Both the position numbers and the translations under genes were made by a program. The notes below the pieces were generated by a model. It did no database searches, was not told the origin of the DNA, and saw only the letters and a list, made by a program, of their open reading frames with translations. A DNA stretch of 64,000 bases from Streptomyces sp. XY006 (GTDB lineage: Bacteria; Actinomycetota; Actinomycetes; Streptomycetales; Streptomycetaceae), in NCBI RefSeq assembly GCF_002237655.1, contig NZ_NOKT01000030.1:44679-108678 (forward strand), in the 5' to 3' direction. Each line of letters starts with the position of its first letter. Within the stretch, counting starts at the first letter, position 1. Below are positions 15,049 through 23,485 of this stretch, in pieces.

Positions 15049-17874
15049 TCACGCCATCTGCCGCCGCACCAGCTCGTGCAGCCGGCCGTTCGTGTCGGCG
15101 AGCAGCTGGGCGGGCGGGCCCTGCTGGATGACCTTGCCGTCCTCCATCACCACGACCCGGTCGGCGTCCATCACGGTCGACAGGCGGTGGGCGATGACGA
15201 TCCGGGTGGCCTGGAGGGCCTTGGTGCTCTCGATGACCGTGCGCTGCGTCTCGTTGTCGAGGGCGCTGGTCGCCTCGTCGAAGAAGAGGATCCGCGGCCG
15301 GCGGATCAGCGCCTGGGCGATCATCAGCCGCTGGCGCTGCCCGCCGGAGACGGCCCCGCTGCCCGAGACGATGGTGTGCAGGCCCATCGGCATCCGCTTG
15401 ATGTCCTCGGCGAGCCCGGCCATCTCGGCGGCCGCCATCGCCTCCTCGGGCGTGAACGGCTCGGTGCCGCAGATGACGTCCAGGATGGAGCCGGTGAACG
15501 GCTGCGCGTGCTGCAGCACCACACCGCACTGGCGGCGCACCGCCGACTGGTCGAGGGCCGCCAGGTCCTGGCCGTCGTAGAGCACGCTGCCCGAGACGGG
15601 GCGGTCGAAGCCGATCAGCAGGCGCAGCAGGGTCGACTTGCCGCAGCCGCTCGGGCCGACGATCGCCACGAACTCGCCGGGCCGCACCTCGAAGGACACG
15701 TCGTCCAGGACCAGCGGCCCGTCGTCCGTGTAGCGGAAGGACACGCGCCGCGCCTCGATCGCCCCGGTCAGCGGGCCCGGCCGGGTGCTCGCCGCGCGCA
15801 CCTCGGGCGTGGCGTCCAGCACCGGCTTGATCTCCTCGAACAGCGGCAGCGCCGCCACCGCCGAGACGAACGCGCCGGTGAGCTGGGTGACGGACGTCAG
15901 CAGCATCGTCACCGACGTGTTGAACGTCAGGAACGCCGCCGCCGACATCGAGCCCCGGGCCGGACCGGCCAGCAGCATGAACATCAGCAGGGTGCACAGC
16001 GGCAGGTACACCGCGCCCAGCACGGAGGTGACGTTCTTGATGCGCCCGACCCGCTGCTGCAGTTCCCGGCTGCGCGCGAACTCCGACGCCCAGGCGGCGT
16101 AGGCGTAGTTCTCGGCGGCGGCCACCCGCAGCTTGGGCAGGCCGCGCAGGGTCTGGAAGGCCTGGTTGTTGAGCTTGTTGGAGAGCACCACCAGCCGCCG
16201 CTGCCAGCGCACCTGCCACAGACCGAGCCCCAGGAACACCGCGGCGATGACGACGAGCATGCCGATCGCGGCCATGGCCATCGGCACGCTGAACCAGAGC
16301 AGCAGCCCGAGGTTCATCGCGCCGACCGTCACCGACTGGGCGACCGTCGGCCCGACCCCGGCGAGCAGCCGGCGGATGGAGCTGATCCCCATGGCCGCGC
16401 TGGCCAATTCGCCGGTGGAGCGCTCGGTGAAGAACGTCGTCGGCAGCCTGAGCAGCCGGTCCCACACGGCCGGCTGGAGCGTGGCCTCGATACGGCCCTC
16501 CAGCCGCAGGATGGTCAGGTTCTGCAGCAGCATGAAGGTTGCGGCGACCACACTGCTGAGCATCACCGCCAGGCACACCTGCACGATCAGGTCCGTCTGC
16601 GCCTTCGGTACGAACTCGCCCAGTACCTTGCCCGTCGCGATCGGCACCAGCGCGCCGATCGCCACCGTGACCAGACCGCTGAGCAGCAGAGCCGTCAGGT
16701 CGCCGCGCATGCCCCGCATACAGAACCGCAGCAGCCGCAGCGGGCTGAGACCGCGCTCGGGCAGCGGACGGTAGAACATCACCGCGCGCGGTTCGAACTC
16801 GTCGGCGTTCGCCTTCTCGACGGGCGTCTCGCGTCCGGTGGAGGGATGCACCGCCACGTACCCGCCGCGCCGCCACAGAAGCGCCACCGGAGCGCCCGAC
16901 AGGGCCCGCCGGCCCACCAGCGGCCCGACGTCGTCCCGCCACCAGCGGCCGTCCAGCCGTACGGCCCGGGTCCGCACCCGGGAGGCCAGGGCGACCTGCT
17001 CGACCGGGTCGAGGCGGTCGCCGCCGGTGCCCTTCTGCGTGGGCTCGGCGATGCTGATCCCGGCGGCCTGCCCGACCAGCCTGCACGCCGCGTAGGTCGC
17101 GTCGGCGTCGGCCGCGGTGGTCCGCTTCGACGACCGCTTGCCGATGGATGCGAGCAGCGTCCGATCGGCCTGGGCGCGGACCGCCTCACCGGCCTTGATG
17201 CCCTCGGCCGTGCGGTCCTCGTGGGTGCGCTCCAGCTGCTCGATCCAGCGGTCCAGGGTGGTCAGCAGCCGGTACTGCTGGTCGACCATGGACTGCCACA
17301 GCGCCGGGTCCATCAGCAGGTCGGCCGCCGCCTCGGCGCCGTAGAGCGAGCCGTACTGCACGCTGCCCGGCGGCACCTGCATCCAGAACACGTCGTCGTC
17401 CGTGGGCGCCGCGGCCCGTTCCGTGGCCATCGGCGCCTGGAACAGGATGGACAGGCTGCGGCCCACGCCGAGGGCGAGCGCGTACTCCAGGGGACTCGTC
17501 GTCGGCGGTACGTACTGCGGGTTGCCGTACTCGTCGTACGACCAGGTCGCGGTGTGGGCGGGCTGGTACAGCTCGCGCAGGCCGATGCGGTGCACCACGC
17601 AGTCCCGCAAGGGGCGGGCGACCAGGGTGTGCTGGGGCCCGGCCACCGGGCCGAGCACCAGCGAGCCCGCCTCCAGCCGGCCCAGGTGGTGCCAGTGGCC
17701 CTGCCGGCCGGCGTCGACCGCGAACAGGTCGACGGCGCCGGAGGCGACCAGCCACAGCACCTGGGGGCCTTCCAGGTCGAGGCGGTTGAAGCCGGCGCAG
17801 TCGAGGCGCGAGCCCAGCTGCCCGAAGGCGCCCAGGACGAGGTCCCCGTCGTGTCCTTCGTGGACGGTCGTCAT
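15049..17874 (-). CDS. NHLM-type peptide export ABC transporter, second subunit
   Basis: A 941-aa inner-membrane exporter of the NHLM bacteriocin ABC2 type. The first 350-400 residues form a soluble region with a cyclic-nucleotide-binding-like fold that replaces the peptidase domain of its partner. Transmembrane helices follow (about 400-680, for example LTALLLSGLVTVAIGALVPI), then a complete NBD: Walker A GPSGCGKST, signature VSGGQRQRL, Walker B ILFFDEATSALD, and the H-loop AHRLSTV. It starts 1 base after the partner's stop and ends the operon. Because it has no peptidase it probably assists assembly or export of the peptide cleaved by ABC1. Confidence 0.9.
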   Translation of the reverse strand: MTTVHEGHDGDLVLGAFGQLGSRLDCAGFNRLDLEGPQVLWLVASGAVDLFAVDAGRQGHWHHLGRLEAGSLVLGPVAGPQHTLVARPLRDCVVHRIGLRELYQPAHTATWSYDEYGNPQYVPPTTSPLEYALALGVGRSLSILFQAPMATERAAAPTDDDVFWMQVPPGSVQYGSLYGAEAAADLLMDPALWQSMVDQQYRLLTTLDRWIEQLERTHEDRTAEGIKAGEAVRAQADRTLLASIGKRSSKRTTAADADATYAACRLVGQAAGISIAEPTQKGTGGDRLDPVEQVALASRVRTRAVRLDGRWWRDDVGPLVGRRALSGAPVALLWRRGGYVAVHPSTGRETPVEKANADEFEPRAVMFYRPLPERGLSPLRLLRFCMRGMRGDLTALLLSGLVTVAIGALVPIATGKVLGEFVPKAQTDLIVQVCLAVMLSSVVAATFMLLQNLTILRLEGRIEATLQPAVWDRLLRLPTTFFTERSTGELASAAMGISSIRRLLAGVGPTVAQSVTVGAMNLGLLLWFSVPMAMAAIGMLVVIAAVFLGLGLWQVRWQRRLVVLSNKLNNQAFQTLRGLPKLRVAAAENYAYAAWASEFARSRELQQRVGRIKNVTSVLGAVYLPLCTLLMFMLLAGPARGSMSAAAFLTFNTSVTMLLTSVTQLTGAFVSAVAALPLFEEIKPVLDATPEVRAASTRPGPLTGAIEARRVSFRYTDDGPLVLDDVSFEVRPGEFVAIVGPSGCGKSTLLRLLIGFDRPVSGSVLYDGQDLAALDQSAVRRQCGVVLQHAQPFTGSILDVICGTEPFTPEEAMAAAEMAGLAEDIKRMPMGLHTIVSGSGAVSGGQRQRLMIAQALIRRPRILFFDEATSALDNETQRTVIESTKALQATRIVIAHRLSTVMDADRVVVMEDGKVIQQGPPAQLLADTNGRLHELVRRQMA

Positions 17875-17875
17875 C

Positions 17876-20101
17876 TCACCGTTCCCTGACCAGTGCCGCG
17901 TAGGCGCCGCCGAGCGCCACCAGTTCCTCGTGCCGTCCCCGCTCCACGACCGTGCCGTGCTGCAGGACGACGATCTCGTCGCTGTCGCGCACGGTGCTCA
18001 GCCGGTGCGCGATCACCACGCAGGCGCAGCCGCGCCGGCGCAGGTTGTCCATCACGACCAGTTCGGTCTCCGCGTCCAGCGCGCTGGTCACCTCGTCGAG
18101 CACCAGGATGCTGGGGCGGCGCACCAGCGCCCGCGCGATCTCCAGGCGCTGGCGCTGACCGCCGGAGAAGTTGCGGCCGTCCTGCTCGACCCGGCTGTGG
18201 ATGCCGCCGGGCCGGCGCGTGATCACGTCGTACAGGGCGGCGTCGCGCAGCGCGTCCTCCACGGCGTCGTCCGGGATCGACGGGTCCCACAGCGCCACGT
18301 TGTCGCGGACCGTGCCCTCGAAGAGGAACACGTCCTGGTCGACGAAGGAGACGGAGGCGGCCAGGGCCCCGCGCGGGATGTCCTCGACGCGCTGCCCGTC
18401 GATGCGGATCACGCCCTCCCACGGCGCGTACAGGCCGGAGATCAGCCGGGACACCGTGGACTTCCCGGAGCCCGAGCCGCCGACCAGCGCCACCTGCTGC
18501 CCGGGCCCGACGGTCAGGTCGAAGCCGGTCAGCAGCGGCTTGTCGAGCGGGCTGTAGCCGAAGGTGATGTTCTCCAGCTCGACGTGGCCCTGCAGCCGGC
18601 GCGTCGACTCACCGGCACCGGGGCGGCCGTAGAGCGGGTCGGCCTTGAAGTTCTCCACGTCCTTCAGCCGGGCCACGTCGGCGGCGAAGTCCTGGATGCG
18701 GCCCGCGACGCCGTTGAGCCGGGTCAGCGGGGCGGTGAACCGGGTGACCAGGGCCTGGAAGGCGACCAGCAGGCCGACGGAGATGTGTCCCTCGACCGCC
18801 CGCATGCCGCCGATCCACAGGATCAGCGCGCTGTTGAGCGTGGCGAGCGTCGGCGCGACCACGCCCAGCCAGGCGCTGGGCACGCCGAGCCGCTGCTGCT
18901 CCTCCAGGGTGGTGGCGTGCTGCCCGGCCCACTTGCGGAAGTAGCCGTCCTCGCCGCCGGTCGCCTTCATCGTCTCGATGAGCTGCAGACCGGTGTAGGC
19001 GGTGTTGGTGAGCCGGGCCGTGTCGGCGCGCAGTTTCGCCGTACGGGTGGCGCGCAGCCGTACGACGATCCGCATGGCCACGATGTTCAGCAGCGCGACC
19101 CCGATGCCGACGAACGTCAGCTGCGGGTCGTAGGTGTACAGCAGCACCGCGTACAGCACGACCACGACGGCGTCCACGCCCGCCGCCGCGAGGTCGCGGG
19201 AGAGGGTCTCGGCGACCGCGTCGTTGGACTGCAGGCGCTGCACCAGGTCGGCCGGGCTGCGCTGGGAGAAGAACGTCACCGGCAGCCGCAGCAGGTGGCG
19301 CAGGAACCGGGCGCTGGACAGGGTCGAGGAGATGATCCGGCCGTGCAGCAGATTGGCCTGCTGGAGCCAGGTCAGCACGACCGTGAGCAGCACGCACGCC
19401 GCCATCGACGGGAACAGCACGCCCAGCAGCGAGGTCTGGCCGCCGATCAGGAACTCGTCGATGTAGGTGCGGCTGAGCGCGGGCACCGCAGCGCCGACGC
19501 CGACCAGCAGCAGGCTCGCCAGGACGGCGGCGGGCAGGGTGCCGGCGGTGCCGCGCAGCCGTGCGGGCATGGCGCCCAGGACGCCCGGCTTGCGGCCGCC
19601 GCGGGCGAAGTCCTCGCCGGGCTCCATGACCAGCACGACGCCGGTGAAGCTGCCGTCGAAGTCCTCCATGGGCACGAACCGGCGGCCCTTGCCGGGGTCG
19701 TTGATGTAGACGCCCCGGCGGCCGAAGCGGCGGCCCATGCCGTCGTAGACGACGTAGTGGTTGAACTCCCAGAACAGGACGGCCGGCGACTTCACCTCGG
19801 CGAGGGCGGCCAGGTCCATCTGCATGCCCTTGGCGGTGAGGCCGTAACTGCGGGCCGCCTTGAGCAGGTTGCTGGCGCGCGAGCCGTCGCGGGAGACGCC
19901 GCAGGCGATGCGCAGCTCCTCCAGCGGGACGTGCTTGCCGTAGTGGCCGAGCACCATCGCCAGGGACGCGGCGCCGCACTCGACGGCCTCCATCTGCAGG
20001 ACGGTGGGGGTGCGGACGGCCTTCGCCCCGGCCTTGGGCACCTTGCGTTTCGGCGGGGCGGCGCGGCGCCTGCCCCGGCTCTCCTGGACGGGCGCGCTCA
20101 T
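17876..20101 (-). CDS. NHLM-type C39 peptidase/permease/ATPase (leader-cleaving ABC exporter)
   Basis: A 741-aa exporter (NHLM ABC1 type) that removes a double-glycine leader and exports the core peptide. The N-terminal C39 papain-like domain has Cys42 in QMEAVECGAASLAMVLGHYG, His115 in FNHYVVYD and Asp135 in INDP, so the triad is intact. Six membrane helices follow (about 170-450), then an NBD with GGSGSGKST, FSGGQRQRLEIARAL and ILVLDEVTSALD. Start ATG 20101 overlaps the HlyD-like stop (ATGA). The only GG-leader peptide seen nearby is the one encoded at 21045-21260, its probable substrate. Confidence 0.93.
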   Translation of the reverse strand: MSAPVQESRGRRRAAPPKRKVPKAGAKAVRTPTVLQMEAVECGAASLAMVLGHYGKHVPLEELRIACGVSRDGSRASNLLKAARSYGLTAKGMQMDLAALAEVKSPAVLFWEFNHYVVYDGMGRRFGRRGVYINDPGKGRRFVPMEDFDGSFTGVVLVMEPGEDFARGGRKPGVLGAMPARLRGTAGTLPAAVLASLLLVGVGAAVPALSRTYIDEFLIGGQTSLLGVLFPSMAACVLLTVVLTWLQQANLLHGRIISSTLSSARFLRHLLRLPVTFFSQRSPADLVQRLQSNDAVAETLSRDLAAAGVDAVVVVLYAVLLYTYDPQLTFVGIGVALLNIVAMRIVVRLRATRTAKLRADTARLTNTAYTGLQLIETMKATGGEDGYFRKWAGQHATTLEEQQRLGVPSAWLGVVAPTLATLNSALILWIGGMRAVEGHISVGLLVAFQALVTRFTAPLTRLNGVAGRIQDFAADVARLKDVENFKADPLYGRPGAGESTRRLQGHVELENITFGYSPLDKPLLTGFDLTVGPGQQVALVGGSGSGKSTVSRLISGLYAPWEGVIRIDGQRVEDIPRGALAASVSFVDQDVFLFEGTVRDNVALWDPSIPDDAVEDALRDAALYDVITRRPGGIHSRVEQDGRNFSGGQRQRLEIARALVRRPSILVLDEVTSALDAETELVVMDNLRRRGCACVVIAHRLSTVRDSDEIVVLQHGTVVERGRHEELVALGGAYAALVRER

Positions 20102-20904
20102 GGCAGCAGCCAGTCGACGGGACGCTGGTCGGCCATCTTGATGGAGCCGGAGGCCGCCGTCATGGACGTCAGCCTGAACGGCGGTCCCTCGGCGGAGGAC
20201 CACGCGTAACCGCTCTTCGTGGCGGAGGACTTGTCCAATCGGACCGTCACGGCCACCGGCCTGCCCTTCTTCGTGAACTGCTCGCCCAGCTGGCTGTCCC
20301 CGAGGAACGCGGCGATCTGCTGCGGCGACTGGGCGGAGCGGTCGACGGACTTCACATGGCCGCGCAGCACGCCGTACTCCTGCGTGGGCACCGACTGCAC
20401 GGTCAGGTCGACGGCGGCGCCGTCGGGGATCGAGGCGGCGTTCTCGGCGGGCACGTAGACCGTGGCGTAGAGGGGGTCCCCGGCGCGGGCGACCTTCTCG
20501 ACGGCGGCCACGTCCGCGCCGGTCCTGATGATCTGTCCGACGCTCGTGGCGAGCGCGGAGACCCGGCCGGCGTCCAGCGTGCGCACCACGCTCTCGCCCT
20601 GGGGGGTGCGGACCTTGAGCACGGGGGAGTTCGCCGGGAGCCGTTCGCCCTGCTCGGCGAGGACGGCGGTGACCTGGCCCGAGACGGGGCTCTGCAGGAT
20701 GTAACTGCCCTGCCCGTGCGTGAGGATGGCGGGCGCGCTGACGGTGGAGGCCACCGAACCGGTCACCGCCCACACCGAGGCGGCCGCCATCGCGACCACC
20801 GTCACGGAGAGCACGAGCCACCCCTGCGGGCGGGCGAAACGCACCGGAAGGTCGAGCTCCTCCGGTGACTGGAGCTTGGCGAGGGCCTGTTGGCGGAACT
20901 GCAA
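20098..20904 (-). CDS. HlyD-family membrane adaptor of the NHLM peptide export system
   Basis: A 268-aa membrane-fusion-like protein. One N-terminal membrane helix (GWLVLSVTVVAMAAASVWAV, about 28-47) is followed by an outside biotinyl-lipoyl-like hairpin (YILQSPVSGQVTAVLAEQGE, about 67-86) and a beta-barrel domain. It is short compared with HlyD because the coiled-coil hairpin is minimal, as expected for a Gram-positive without an outer membrane. RBS GAGGGAAG precedes ATG 20904. It sits between the precursor gene (140-base gap with a hairpin) and the peptidase exporter (4-base overlap), giving the order precursor, adaptor, ABC1, ABC2. Confidence 0.88.
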   Translation of the reverse strand: MQFRQQALAKLQSPEELDLPVRFARPQGWLVLSVTVVAMAAASVWAVTGSVASTVSAPAILTHGQGSYILQSPVSGQVTAVLAEQGERLPANSPVLKVRTPQGESVVRTLDAGRVSALATSVGQIIRTGADVAAVEKVARAGDPLYATVYVPAENAASIPDGAAVDLTVQSVPTQEYGVLRGHVKSVDRSAQSPQQIAAFLGDSQLGEQFTKKGRPVAVTVRLDKSSATKSGYAWSSAEGPPFRLTSMTAASGSIKMADQRPVDWLLP

Positions 20905-20996
20905 GGAACTTCCCTCACCCGGAGAAGAGGTTCTTACGGACGTGGCGGAGACGGCCGGGGCGCCCGGCCGGGCACCGCGTCATGGCACCCGAAGAT

Positions 20997-21023
20997 CCCG
21001 GAACCGCCGGCTGCGGCTCCGGG
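20997..21023 (-). terminator. Attenuator-like hairpin between precursor and transporter genes
   Basis: In the minus-strand RNA an 11-bp stem with one G-U pair and a 5-base loop (arms 21023-21013 and 21007-20997) begins 22 bases after the precursor stop. It would allow the short precursor message to be made in excess over the transporter message. No U tract is present. Confidence 0.5.
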
Positions 21024-21044
21024 AGTCGACGGCGTGAGGCCGGA

Positions 21045-21260
21045 TCAGAGACCGGCGACCAGGTTGGTGACCGGGGCCGTGTTCAGGCCGGTGACACCCT
21101 CGACGGTGCCGACGGCGGTGTTCACCAGGCCGGAAACCGGAGCGATGCTGTCCACCGTGTCGGTGACGGTGTTCACGGCGTTCAGGGACAGGCCGCCGGA
21201 GACGGCGTCGAGCTCGGCGTCGGCGATCTCGACGGTCTCGACCTGGGGGGTGGAGTTCAT
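21045..21260 (-). CDS. Double-glycine leader precursor peptide exported by the NHLM system
   Basis: A 71-aa peptide with strong RBS GAAGGGAAG before ATG 21260. The acidic leader ends ADAELDAVSGG (Gly22-Gly23), the classic C39 cleavage site. The 48-aa predicted core has no Cys, Lys, Arg, His, Trp, Tyr, Phe or Met. It is built from Val, Thr, Leu, Ala, Asn, Gly, Ser, with 2 Asp and 1 Glu, and contains the related stretches NAVNTVTDTVDS and VNTAVGTVEGVTG. Similar Streptomyces peptides are sometimes labelled type A2 lanthipeptides, but without Cys it cannot form lanthionine. It leads the operon with the adaptor and both ABC subunits. The function (bacteriocin, surface peptide or signal) is unknown. 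Confidence 0.85.
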   Translation of the reverse strand: MNSTPQVETVEIADAELDAVSGGLSLNAVNTVTDTVDSIAPVSGLVNTAVGTVEGVTGLNTAPVTNLVAGL

Positions 21261-21891
21261 GATGGAACTTCCCTTCGTATGGATATCTCACAAGGGGGGA
21301 GCGGCCCCCTCTGGGGACAGATGACGGCCGCGACCGCGAGCGCCGGGCAGCCGTTTCCGAATGCCCTTCGCGGCTCCCGCGGTGCGATGGATCAAAGCAC
21401 GCCGCAGGCGCGGGCTTCCAATCAACCACCCCTCTCACCAGGGAACTTGCGGCGCAGTGGCACCTATCCGTGCAGGCTTGCGCACGCCTCGGTGGCGACT
21501 TCTTCACATGCGCCACGGCATCGGCTCATTCCCCCTCTTGAATCGCCGGACGGCGAATCCGGCACTCCCGTCGTAATGGCGTGACCGACGCGAAGGGCCG
21601 GGGGGCGAGTCCCTTTTCGGTGACTGGGTTGCGCATTCGATGTGCAGATTCGCTGGAGGTGGGATTCAACTCGGCGATCACAACAGATCGTTTCCGACCG
21701 GATGCGGAGTGTGTCGGGATCGGTGGCTCGGCGGGGCACGCGCGACTGACAGGCCGTCACCAGGTGCGGGAGCCACTTGCAAAAGGAATTGAACGCCCGG
21801 CGCGGCCCGTGCGTACCAACAGCCATCCAGGCGCCCCCCAACGAGCTGCCGGACGGCGGCCCCCACTCCGTCCCCCCAGGAGGAGAGAAGT
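21261..21891. other. 631-base divergent intergenic region, no supported gene
   Basis: Separates the precursor operon (minus) from the S1 protease (plus). The composition is less GC-rich than the neighbouring genes, and the open frames across it (for example 21464-21841 minus) lack coding character. It must hold both promoters; the protease ribosome-binding site AGGAGGAG ends near 21887. No recognised riboswitch or paired operator was found, but the length leaves room for a long leader or a small RNA. Confidence 0.45.
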
Positions 21892-23265
21892 TTGAGTCAC
21901 AAGCGAATTCCGAAGCGCAAGGCCGCGATAGCGGCGGGCAGCGTGGTGGCGCTCGGCGCGGCCGCGATCCTGCTCCCCAACGCCAACGCCTCGCAGGACG
22001 GTTCGTCCGACGGCGCGGCGGCCGCGCCGAAGACCCTGAAGGCCGGCGACGCCTCGGATCTCGCCTCGCAGCTCGCCGGGCTCCTCGGTGACGCGTTCGG
22101 CGGCTCCTACTACGACGGTGACAACCAGCAGCTCGTCGTCAACGTCGTACCGGGCGACAACAACAACGTGATCGTGCAGGCGAAGGCGGCCGGCGCGAAG
22201 GTCCGCGAGGTCGACAACAGCTGGTCGGAGCTCCAGGACGGGGCGTCGACGCTGAAGTCCGAGGCGACCATCGAGGGCACCTCCTGGTCGATCGACCCGC
22301 GCACCAACAAGCTTCTGGTGACGGCCGACAGCACCGTGACCGGTGCCAAGTGGGACCGGCTGGAGTCCACCGTGCAGAGCCTCGGCTCCGGCATGGCGAC
22401 CCTCAAGAAGTCGGCCGGCACCTTCAAGCCGTTCGTCTCCGGGGGCGACGCCATCTTCGCGGGCGGCTCGCGCTGCTCCCTCGGCTTCAACGTCACCGCG
22501 GGCGACGGCTCCCCGGCGTTCCTGACGGCCGGTCACTGCACCCTCGGCGGCAACGAGTGGTCCGACACGCAGGGCGGCCAGCCGATCGCCACGGTCGACC
22601 AGTCGACCTTCCCCGGCAACGGTGACTTCGCACTCGTGAAGTACGACGACCCGGCGACCCAGGCGCCCAGCGAGGTCAACCTCGGCAACCAGACCGTCCA
22701 GATCACCGAGGCCGCGGAGGCGACCGTCGGCCAGCAGGTCTTCCGGATGGGCAGCACCACCGGGCTCGCCGACGGCCAGGTCCTCGGTCTCGACGCCACG
22801 GTGAACTACCCGGAGGGCACGGTCACCGGCCTCATCCAGACCGACGTCTGTGCCGAGCCCGGCGACAGCGGCGGCTCGCTGTTCACCCAGGACGGTCTCG
22901 CGATCGGCCTCACCTCCGGCGGCAGCGGTGACTGCACCGTCGGCGGCGAGACCTTCTTCCAGCCGGTCACCACCGCGCTGGAGGCGGTCGGCGCGACCCT
23001 CGGCGGCGGCGCGGCGGACGGTGGAGCGGGCGCGGGCGAGGAAGCCGGCGCCGGCCAGGAAGCGGGCGCGGGCGAAGAGGCCGGTGCCGGGAACGGTCAG
23101 GGCGTCGGCGCCGGCAACGGTCAGGGCGCCGGCAATGGCCAGGGCGTCGGCGCGGGGAACGGTCAGGGCGCCGGTGCCGGGAACGGTCAGGGCGTCGGTG
23201 CCGGGAACGGTCAGGACACCGGCCAGGGCGTCGAGGGCGACTCGGGTCTGACCGAGTCGCGCTGA
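21892..23265 (+). CDS. Secreted chymotrypsin-like S1 protease with Gly/Gln/Asn repeat tail
   Basis: A 457-aa prepro-protease of the streptogrisin/alpha-lytic type. Start TTG 21892 has the strong RBS AGGAGGAG. A signal peptide (AAIAAGSVVALGAAAILLPN) is followed by a pro-region of about 145 residues and a protease domain. The triad is clear: TAGHC (His), NGDFALVKY (Asp) and PGDSGGSL (Ser). After the domain a tail of about 80 residues consists of GAGEEAGAGQE and then 8-residue units like GAGNGQGV, unusual for this family. The tail may bind the cell surface or act as a flexible spacer. The SSI-like protein at 11 kb is a conceivable inhibitor. Confidence 0.93.
   Translation: MSHKRIPKRKAAIAAGSVVALGAAAILLPNANASQDGSSDGAAAAPKTLKAGDASDLASQLAGLLGDAFGGSYYDGDNQQLVVNVVPGDNNNVIVQAKAAGAKVREVDNSWSELQDGASTLKSEATIEGTSWSIDPRTNKLLVTADSTVTGAKWDRLESTVQSLGSGMATLKKSAGTFKPFVSGGDAIFAGGSRCSLGFNVTAGDGSPAFLTAGHCTLGGNEWSDTQGGQPIATVDQSTFPGNGDFALVKYDDPATQAPSEVNLGNQTVQITEAAEATVGQQVFRMGSTTGLADGQVLGLDATVNYPEGTVTGLIQTDVCAEPGDSGGSLFTQDGLAIGLTSGGSGDCTVGGETFFQPVTTALEAVGATLGGGAADGGAGAGEEAGAGQEAGAGEEAGAGNGQGVGAGNGQGAGNGQGVGAGNGQGAGAGNGQGVGAGNGQDTGQGVEGDSGLTESR
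23086..23217 (+). repeat. In-frame 24-bp tandem repeats encoding the protease tail
   Basis: Imperfect tandem units of about 24 bp, each containing GGGAACGGTCAGGGCG or a variant, encode GAGNGQGV-like octapeptides. All units are multiples of three, so copy-number change would keep the frame. Confidence 0.75.
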
Positions 23266-23295
23266 CCCCACCACGTCGGCAGCCGGTCCGACGCC

Positions 23296-23338
23296 GCCGC
23301 TCCGGCCCCGCCCCCCTTCCTGGCGGGACCGGAGCGGC
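23296..23338. terminator. Bidirectional hairpin terminator
   Basis: A 17-bp stem with one mismatch (23296-23312 with 23322-23338) and a 9-base loop lies between the convergent protease and phosphatase genes. Confidence 0.7.
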
Positions 23339-23485
23339 CACCGGTACCCCACGCCACCGTTCGGCCACGCCCCCGGCCGCTGGTGAGCCGGGCCGGCCCT
23401 CCGGCGGGAGGACCGGCCCGTCGCGCTGCCCGGCGCCGGGCGATCCGGCCGACGGGGCGCACGCGGTGCTGCCTACCGTGCCGGC

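Noticed and set aside
13949..17086. Single 1045-codon minus-strand frame
   Set aside because: Only the last 335 codons (from 14956) are the Ppx-like gene; the rest is a shadow of the ABC transporter.
14962..20209. Plus-strand open frames opposite the NHLM operon
   Set aside because: Antisense to clear transporter genes, with His/Gln/Arg-rich composition typical of reverse-strand shadows.
20905..21044. 22-codon frame (MTRCPAGRP start) as a second precursor peptide
   Set aside because: No leader motif or ribosome-binding site, and Arg-rich by base composition; the region is better explained by the attenuator hairpin and the adaptor's leader.
21045..21260. Annotation of the GG peptide as a lanthipeptide
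   Set aside because: The core has no cysteine, so lanthionine rings cannot form, and no synthetase is in the operon.
21464..21841. 125-codon minus-strand frame in the 631-base intergenic region
   Set aside because: No ribosome-binding site, codon use unlike the neighbouring genes, and rich in Cys, His and Arg without a domain.
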